Below, in pieces: positions 21,601 through 25,792 of a stretch of 25,792 nt of DNA. The stretch comes from Clostridiales bacterium (GTDB lineage Bacteria > Bacillota > Clostridia > Oscillospirales > Oscillospiraceae). Numbering within the stretch: the stretch's first letter is position 1; each line of letters begins with the position of its first letter. The position numbers and the translations under genes were made by a program. The DNA lies in contig SFHJ01000025.1 in NCBI GenBank assembly GCA_004555655.1, forward strand, positions 1 to 25,792, read 5' to 3'. The notes beneath the pieces are model-generated. The model was given only the letters and a program-made list of their open reading frames with translations, searched no databases and had not been told where the DNA came from.

Positions 21601-23411
21601 GCGGAGATTTGCTTGGAAGTGACGCCGTCGGCGGTGACACGCTGGTTCGTAATCCAGTATTCCACGGTCAGCGCCGTGACCGTGGACAGGTCTTCGGCCA
21701 CGACATTGATGGTATACCGCGTATTGCCGACGGTGACGTAGGTGGTGCCCACCTTAAGGCCGTTGAAGGTGACCGTCGTTGAAGCGGGAATAGCAGCAGT
21801 ACTGGACAATGTATACATTTCAACACTACTGTCTACTCTACCAGCATTGTAAGCATAGGAACGCTTCGTTGCGACTTCCGTCAACTGCGTGCTCCCATTT
21901 GCGTAGTAGCCAAGCGAAAAGGTTTTCTTAGAATAATCACCACCACTGCGGCTCGCGTAAAGCTGATAGTAAATTCCATCATTTGCTAAATAGTAATAAC
22001 TGGTGGATACTGTACCATTGGTGTCAATTAAATCGGACCAGTACGGATTATTATCTACGTTTGAATAAGTATCTTTTGCGGGAACCGCATCCTCACCGGT
22101 CACTTCGACCGTAGCGACGGAGGGATCCTCGGTGGTATAGGTACCGGCATAATTTGCGCCGCTGATCGTAGCAGTCGCCGTCTGGCCGACGGTCACGGTG
22201 ATGGTCTTGTTCTCCGTCACTTCAACACCGGTGTTGCCGCCTTCGCCACCAGTCTCGCCGCCGGATTCAGACGCAGGCAGCACCGCGCCGAAAGCAGCAA
22301 TCACGTCTGCGGTGGCACTGACAACGGCCGCGCCGTCGTCCGTACCATTGGTGTTGCCAACATCGCACCAGATGCAGAACATGGCGCCTGCGGGGTCGCT
22401 GATGGTGCTGTTGCCGGTGGTGCCGGTGCGATACTGGAAGGAGGTATAATCAAACTGTGAGGCCTTGTCAGCGCTGCACTGCCAGCTAGTATTACCCAGT
22501 ACCCAGTAGTAGTCGCCGTGGGTGTTGATAACGTCCATACCCTGATTTACCAAGTACTGAGCGGAGGCCAGGTTATAGCCGCTCCAGCCGCAGGACCAAT
22601 AGCAGACCTGAATGGCGGAGTTAATGGAATAGGCATTGTCCTCATTATAATAGATGCCGTCATTGAAGGCACGCGGGGTCATTTTGTGGTTAATGACGAT
22701 CTGAGCCGCGCTGTTCAGGAAGTCCACGAACTTCTGATATTTGCCCGATGTATAGAGGCCCTGGAAACCCATGGTGGACAGGTCATTGGCATATTCGTCG
22801 GCGCCCAGGTTGTAGAACTTCACGCCCTGACTTTCAAAATATGTGGCATACTTCTCGGTGATGGCAAGGGCAAAAGCCACAGCCTCCGCGTTTTCCAGGT
22901 CGATGGAGCTGTTGGAGCCGCTGTACTTAAACTGCGTAAACTCTTCCAGAATGGCGCCCATGTGGCCGGGGACGTTGACGCAGGGAACGATATCTATGCC
23001 CTTACTCTTTGCATAAGAAATGATATCAGTCATCTCGCTCTGCGTCAGATACCTGCCAGAGCCATCGGGATACTTTGAGCCGTCGGAATAACCATCACCC
23101 AGTGCCGGGGTGAGGTCATAGGTATTGCCCGTGCTGGTGGTGACGTTCATGTCGTCCAGCGCGAAACGGAAGCCCTGATTGTCAGACAGATACAGCTCGA
23201 CCTGATTGAAGCCTGCCGCCGCTGCATTATCGATGATTTTTTTGATGTTCTCGGGGCTGAAATACTTTCTGCCGCAGTCCACATGGACAATCTTGTAGAA
23301 CTCATCATTTGAAGTGTCCCCGACCGCAAACACCGCCGTGGGGAGCACAGACAGCACCATCACGACTGCCAGCAGCAGCGCGAGCCATCTGCAGCGCTTC
23401 TTTTCCCTCAT
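18660..23411 (-). CDS. Very large secreted GH20 beta-N-acetylhexosaminidase with Ig-like modules
   Basis: The 1583-residue protein should remove terminal GlcNAc/GalNAc from glycans outside the cell. ATG 23411 follows AAGGAAG; the TTG eight codons earlier is less likely. A signal peptide covers 1-29 (LSVLPTAVFA). The GH20 barrel spans about 38-375, with VPGH at 147-150 and the catalytic pair Asp205-Glu206 in NLGADEY. A Gly/Glu-rich linker follows, then a bacterial Ig-like domain (about 400-570) interrupted by about 100 residues, further beta-rich modules, a MucBP-like part near 880 (SVHYVDQTTGQEF), a Pro/Glu linker near 1490 and a final small domain. There is no LPXTG or SLH anchor at the end, so it may be released or held by its modules. 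GC content varies sharply along the gene. Confidence 0.9.
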   Translation of the reverse strand: MREKKRCRWLALLLAVVMVLSVLPTAVFAVGDTSNDEFYKIVHVDCGRKYFSPENIKKIIDNAAAAGFNQVELYLSDNQGFRFALDDMNVTTSTGNTYDLTPALGDGYSDGSKYPDGSGRYLTQSEMTDIISYAKSKGIDIVPCVNVPGHMGAILEEFTQFKYSGSNSSIDLENAEAVAFALAITEKYATYFESQGVKFYNLGADEYANDLSTMGFQGLYTSGKYQKFVDFLNSAAQIVINHKMTPRAFNDGIYYNEDNAYSINSAIQVCYWSCGWSGYNLASAQYLVNQGMDVINTHGDYYWVLGNTSWQCSADKASQFDYTSFQYRTGTTGNSTISDPAGAMFCIWCDVGNTNGTDDGAAVVSATADVIAAFGAVLPASESGGETGGEGGNTGVEVTENKTITVTVGQTATATISGANYAGTYTTEDPSVATVEVTGEDAVPAKDTYSNVDNNPYWSDLIDTNGTVSTSYYYLANDGIYYQLYASRSGGDYSKKTFSLGYYANGSTQLTEVATKRSYAYNAGRVDSSVEMYTLSSTAAIPASTTVTFNGLKVGTTYVTVGNTRYTINVVAEDLSTVTALTVEYWITNQRVTADGVTSKQISAQSAYGEAGVDISTLVPATGTQGNNTMVFWKGTRLDSNNKQTTGGGVDKTKFGTDFTYVRYWNGSWAYSADGENWTNVASGDQIVAYYLQKTEVTEEITTLVSDYGNVPGYGTSLSPFVMVDYAVKYESGELTPDGFPTEKTIAFHCNYNSSVDLGNTVIQDGDTYYRKLGYIKAVETADYEVYMITLTPTSDTKTDTVANNATGATSYTYDGTEKVVWVDDEANLGDFADASLHYTSPSGNITYTVGGEPNLSGLEIYMNQCMLVTYYVRAKETNDSLSVHYVDQTTGQEFYSYNIAVHSGTQFNKDIGLADPWKGNLANGTVTNLQNKTQTVSTDLSTMPAIGAQYCYSDYTCVKVVRSEDGKEVSLYYTFNNAKTFVIDFGLPLKITTDDLGISGDWTSATVTGARYGTTEIGVHQGLTYTPTEVLPEVETLQLTLTGSTGSVTHQIYIYPASNVLYEDNFLTEDTTHNYVSWRKEGTAASSPQSADQKTLYGYDVAYNTSTGNSMGSAWTIAGLTSGNGSQYLTTSFTGNGFDLIGTCGPDTGYVYLLLQGAENKLVVIDTSYVGGGTLYQVPLAHEMLTNGTYTAYIRAAYRKGTTTAGSGDAGTQMSRAAAFSMSAAPTALDSVYDMVDELFADGFEIDDVEYVYFDDASALAELENSSRATYAMSYALNSASAAATADAEVNATGRPAGTTVTIDGFRVYRGTNDAYIVSEQNREYVNVLDKVTDGFAAYVEGNANGTGYEKGTYESQGGPQNEIYLVAGKDAVTFQTKLTEGDTVQVSARAVSGTAYLNGEAIQSQTEMYYTVTVGTDGVITIGNTPPEGTTATGMLAIANLKVPADTTFETPTEQTFVTAFAMMRSYSAAPTEPDPEQPGTEEPAPTPVFTPETFKTRVNSIRTRSKKIVTLTITASTDVDHVVVNGRTYYPMNKLLVKWGLSKTYVFTIMDTAGASETRSFEIVAYNADGLASSTYTDAG

Positions 23412-23459
23412 AAAAATACTTCCTTTCTCGTTCAATGCTTGAATCTCGTCATATCGCCG

Positions 23460-23495
23460 CCATAGACAGAAGCGGAATTCCGCCTCTGCCTATGG
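23460..23495 (-). other. Full-length hairpin between the SLH and hexosaminidase genes
   Basis: Bases 23460-23477 pair with 23478-23495 across the whole 36 bases around a central GAATTC. The two imperfect positions are G-U pairs on the minus strand but C-A mismatches on the plus strand, so the structure belongs to the minus-strand transcript. There is no U-tract afterwards. It may stabilise or process the mRNA end of the SLH gene, or act as a weak terminator with read-through into the hexosaminidase gene. No clear promoter is seen between 23412 and 23509. Confidence 0.75.
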
Positions 23496-23509
23496 AATGA
23501 TCTGCTGCT

Positions 23510-25216
23510 TCAGCCGACCACTTCGCCGGGGTTCGCGGCGGAGTTCGCGTCGGACCATGCCTTCTCAAACGCAGCCCAGTCGCGCACGGGAAGGATGCGC
23601 TCCCACAGCTCGAGGTTGGAGCTGCCGGTCGTCTGCGAGGCAAAGTAGGTGTACTCGTGCGAGTTCGTGGCCTCCTGCACGGCGGCGTAGTACCACTTGG
23701 TCGTGTCCATGTTGTCCGGCCACGTGATCATGTCCTTCGCCACGGGGCGGATGCCCTCGTTGCACGGCGTGCGGCGCAGGGTGTTGTTCACGATGGTCAT
23801 CGCCTCAGCACGGGTGATGGCGTTCTGCGGACGGAAGGTTCCGTCGGGATAGCCGTTGACGATCTCAAGCAGGTACGCCATGTTGATGTAATCGTTCGCC
23901 CAGTGGCCCGCGATATCGCTGAACGCATCACGGCCGGACGTCTGCGCGCTGGTCACGTCGAAGAAACGCACTGCCATCGTCGCAAACTCCGCACGGGTGA
24001 TGTTCGCCTGCGGATGGAAGCCGCCGTCGGGATAGCCCGTCAGAACGCCCAGCTTCGTCAGCGTGGAAATGGCGTTGTTATACCAGTCGGTGGGCGCGAC
24101 GTCGTTATACTTGTTCGTCTTGCTCCAGAACGCGTTGCGCGTCTCATCGTTCAGCATACGGAAGAAGATGGTCGCGACTTCGGCACGGGTAATCGTGCCC
24201 TCGGGCCGGACGGTGTTATCCGGATAGCCGATGATATACGCGAAGTGGTCTTCCAGATTCAGCCACGGAGACAGGCCAGCGCCGCCGGCAAAGCGGATCA
24301 GACGGACCTGCACCTCGTTCGAGGTCCACTCCTCGATGGTGTCTTCGTTGCCGAACTCCAGCGTGCTGCGGCTTGCAGCCGGGTCGTTGGTTCTGTCAAA
24401 ATCACCGAGGCAGGTGATCTTGTCCCACTTCTCATAGGTGAACGTACCGTCGACCGTGCCGCTGGCAAAAATCGTGACCCAGGTGTTGCGGTCATATGTA
24501 ACGGAATCCCTGACCCAGTCCTGCACATGCAGGTTGGCCATCGAGATCTTGATCTCATGCATCCAGTCGTCCACAGAGAAGTTGGCATACATCTGCGGCT
24601 CGCTCTTGGCGCTTTCAGGAACCTCCTGGAAGCCATAGGCCGTCGTGCCGTCGAAGTAGGCGATCAGCTCCATCGGAATGACAAAGGCATAGGTGTCACT
24701 CGACCAGGTGGACTTATGCAGCCAGTTGGCGGGATTCTCCGCGGCCTGCTTGCTGACAGTCAGGCGATACGTGAACACACCGCCAGCAGCGCTCAGCAGC
24801 CGGTAATCATAGACGCCGTCATTTGCCTGCGGCTTCAGGAAGGTGCTGCTGAAATCAATCACCAGATCGTCATCGAACGACAGCCGGTTCATATCCATAC
24901 GGAAACAGACGTTGAACTTTGCGTCCATCAGCTGCGCCTGGCGCGCCTGCAGATAAATCGCCATTTCCTCGGTCATGTACAGCGCCGCTTCGTAGCTGAT
25001 GCTGACCTCGTCGCCATCCGTCGTATAGTTGTGCGTGGCAACGGGCTCTACCTTGCCGTTGTAGACCTGCGTGATCTCCACCTTGGCGATGTCGTCCTTC
25101 GCCGCGTAGACGCCGGTATAGCCGTCCGCCGCGAAAGCAGTCGACGCCATGCAGAACATCAGCGCAGCGGCCAGCAGGAGCGAAAACAAGCGCTTTCTTG
25201 CTTTCCAAACCATCAT
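23510..25216 (-). CDS. SLH-domain cell-surface protein
   Basis: The 568-residue secreted protein is anchored to the cell wall polymer by three SLH domains. The signal peptide is residues 1-29 (KRLFSLLLAAALMFCMASTAFA). Residues about 30-315 are a beta-rich region of unknown function, partly resembling a carbohydrate-binding or adhesion module. SLH repeats lie at about 318-358 (GYPDNTVRPEGTITRAE), 368-420 (GYPDGGFHPQANITRAE) and 431-483 (GYPDGTFRPQNAITRAE); each has the TRAE-type motif. A short tail follows. The ATGs at 25216 and 25213 are both possible; GGGGAG lies 4 and 7 bases upstream. Its strong promoter is the only clear one for the downstream 20 kb. Secondary polymer binding through SLH fits the polysaccharide genes in the same unit. 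Confidence 0.93.
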   Translation of the reverse strand: MMVWKARKRLFSLLLAAALMFCMASTAFAADGYTGVYAAKDDIAKVEITQVYNGKVEPVATHNYTTDGDEVSISYEAALYMTEEMAIYLQARQAQLMDAKFNVCFRMDMNRLSFDDDLVIDFSSTFLKPQANDGVYDYRLLSAAGGVFTYRLTVSKQAAENPANWLHKSTWSSDTYAFVIPMELIAYFDGTTAYGFQEVPESAKSEPQMYANFSVDDWMHEIKISMANLHVQDWVRDSVTYDRNTWVTIFASGTVDGTFTYEKWDKITCLGDFDRTNDPAASRSTLEFGNEDTIEEWTSNEVQVRLIRFAGGAGLSPWLNLEDHFAYIIGYPDNTVRPEGTITRAEVATIFFRMLNDETRNAFWSKTNKYNDVAPTDWYNNAISTLTKLGVLTGYPDGGFHPQANITRAEFATMAVRFFDVTSAQTSGRDAFSDIAGHWANDYINMAYLLEIVNGYPDGTFRPQNAITRAEAMTIVNNTLRRTPCNEGIRPVAKDMITWPDNMDTTKWYYAAVQEATNSHEYTYFASQTTGSSNLELWERILPVRDWAAFEKAWSDANSAANPGEVVG

Positions 25217-25312
25217 AGATCTCCCCTTCACAGTGGTTGTTATCCCCGCCTCCGCACGTCCTGCGGAAGCGCTTGCGTGGGCGCACTTCTGCTACCCCCA
25301 ATATACGGTTTT

Positions 25313-25341
25313 ATTATACTACCTTCAGTTTCCAATTACAA
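25313..25341 (-). promoter_or_regulatory. Sigma-A promoter for the SLH gene
   Basis: On the minus strand, TTGTAA (25336-25341), a 17-base spacer and a perfect TATAAT (25313-25318) are visible. The leader of about 90 bases contains an 8-bp hairpin (CTTCCGCA/TGCGGAGG, about 25248-25268) followed by the GGGGAG ribosome binding site. Confidence 0.9.
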
Positions 25342-25359
25342 GTACTTTTTTCATTTCAA

Positions 25360-25792
25360 TCAATGCTTGAAGTGACGCATTCCTGTAAACAGCATAGGGA
25401 TACCGTTCTTGTCGGCCTCGTCGATGGACTCCTGGTCACGAACGCTGCCGCCCGGTTGAACTATTGCTGCGACACCATATTCAGCAGCAGAAGCGACGCT
25501 GTCGCCGAACGGGAAGAAACCGTCAGATGCGAGCACTACCTTTTCGTTGTGTATGTCTTTGCCGGCAGCCTTGAGTGACTCTGCGGCCTGGTTGAGCGCG
25601 ATGTTGGCGGAGCCTACACGGTTCATCTGCCCTGCGCCCACTCCGAGGGTTGCACCGTCCTTCACTACTACTATTGCATTGGACTTGACGTGCTTTACAA
25701 TCTTCCAGGCAAACTCCATATCGACCATCTGGGCCTCGTCAGGCTTTGCCTTGGTGACGCACATTTCCGGAGTCAGCTTGACAGTGCTGTCG
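25360..25792 (-). CDS. purH: PurH, C-terminal part (cut by the window edge)
   Basis: The C-terminal 143 or so residues of the bifunctional AICAR transformylase/IMP cyclohydrolase of purine synthesis, or a transformylase-only version. Landmarks are FAWKIVKHVKSNAIV, GVGAGQMNRVGSANIAL, ASDGFFPFGDSV, VQPGGSVRDQE and the ending LFTGMRHFKH, all typical of the AICAR formyltransferase domain. The frame stays open to the window end with no start, so the N-terminal domain lies outside. It reads toward the SLH gene; its stop at 25360 lies about 20 bases before the SLH promoter. No strong terminator is visible between them, so read-through is possible. Confidence 0.93.
   Translation of the reverse strand, partial: DSTVKLTPEMCVTKAKPDEAQMVDMEFAWKIVKHVKSNAIVVVKDGATLGVGAGQMNRVGSANIALNQAAESLKAAGKDIHNEKVVLASDGFFPFGDSVASAAEYGVAAIVQPGGSVRDQESIDEADKNGIPMLFTGMRHFKH

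Noticed and set aside
23412..23459. Possible promoter before the GH20 gene (TTGAAC with TATGAG 17 bases later)
   Set aside because: The -10 would overlap the start codon, and neither box is strong.
23430..25371. Identical 12-base string TTCAAGCATTGA at the purH end and before the GH20 gene
   Set aside because: A 12-base repeat is expected by chance many times in a window of this size, and the flanks do not match.
25780..25791. Short palindrome at the right window edge as a second fold-back
   Set aside because: Only 5 bp on each side, and the following bases do not continue the inverted copy; it also reads as normal purH coding sequence.

Overview
The window looks like a GC-rich (roughly 55-60% by eye) piece of an anaerobic Firmicutes genome, most likely Eubacteriales/Oscillospiraceae. 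The reasons are the gene families (two DegV proteins, an SLH surface protein, fused Wzz-type BY-kinases with a PHP-type CpsB phosphatase), strong AGGAGG-like ribosome binding sites and sigma-A promoters. No tRNA, rRNA, insertion sequence or CRISPR array was seen. Nothing was searched against a database; all family calls are from reading the protein sequences.

Layout. (1) 1-420: an AT-rich DMP19/DUF4375-like gene at the window edge. Its first 30 bases are an exact reverse complement of bases 150-179, so the 5' end is suspect. (2) 430-680: no convincing gene, but a chain of hairpins whose G-U pairs only work on the + strand, ending in a terminator; this is a candidate structured RNA. (3) 724-3596, minus strand: azlD, azlC, a DegV protein with a structured leader, and a membrane-linked XRE regulator. 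(4) 3787-5366, plus strand: a second DegV protein and a HAD phosphatase, ending in a perfect bidirectional terminator. (5) 5406-25216, minus strand: about 20 kb in one direction. In transcription order it holds an SLH surface protein, a 1583-residue secreted GH20 hexosaminidase, an 82-residue Cys-containing putative RiPP precursor, an HprK-like kinase, a radical SAM/SPASM enzyme, an NTP_transf_5 nucleotidyltransferase, an ABC exporter, a signal-peptidase-like S24/S26 protease, a PqqD-like protein, a CpsB-type tyrosine phosphatase, a DUF5011-like Ig protein, two tandem Wzz/BY-kinase fusions, a CapD/WbpM-like sugar dehydratase and a small membrane protein. (6) 25360-25792: the C-terminal end of purH, cut by the window edge.

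How it may work together (inference). The precursor, radical SAM enzyme, PqqD protein, kinase, nucleotidyltransferase, protease and exporter form a complete-looking ribosomal peptide (RiPP) pathway. It is joined by 1- to 4-base stop/start overlaps to the phosphatase of a capsule/exopolysaccharide tyrosine-phosphorylation module. Upstream it follows secreted surface proteins, one of which should act on GlcNAc-containing glycans. The one strong promoter visible in this 20 kb is before the SLH gene, and hairpins after the SLH gene and after the precursor could step expression down. A modified peptide made and exported as part of a cell-surface polysaccharide programme is the most interesting hypothesis here.
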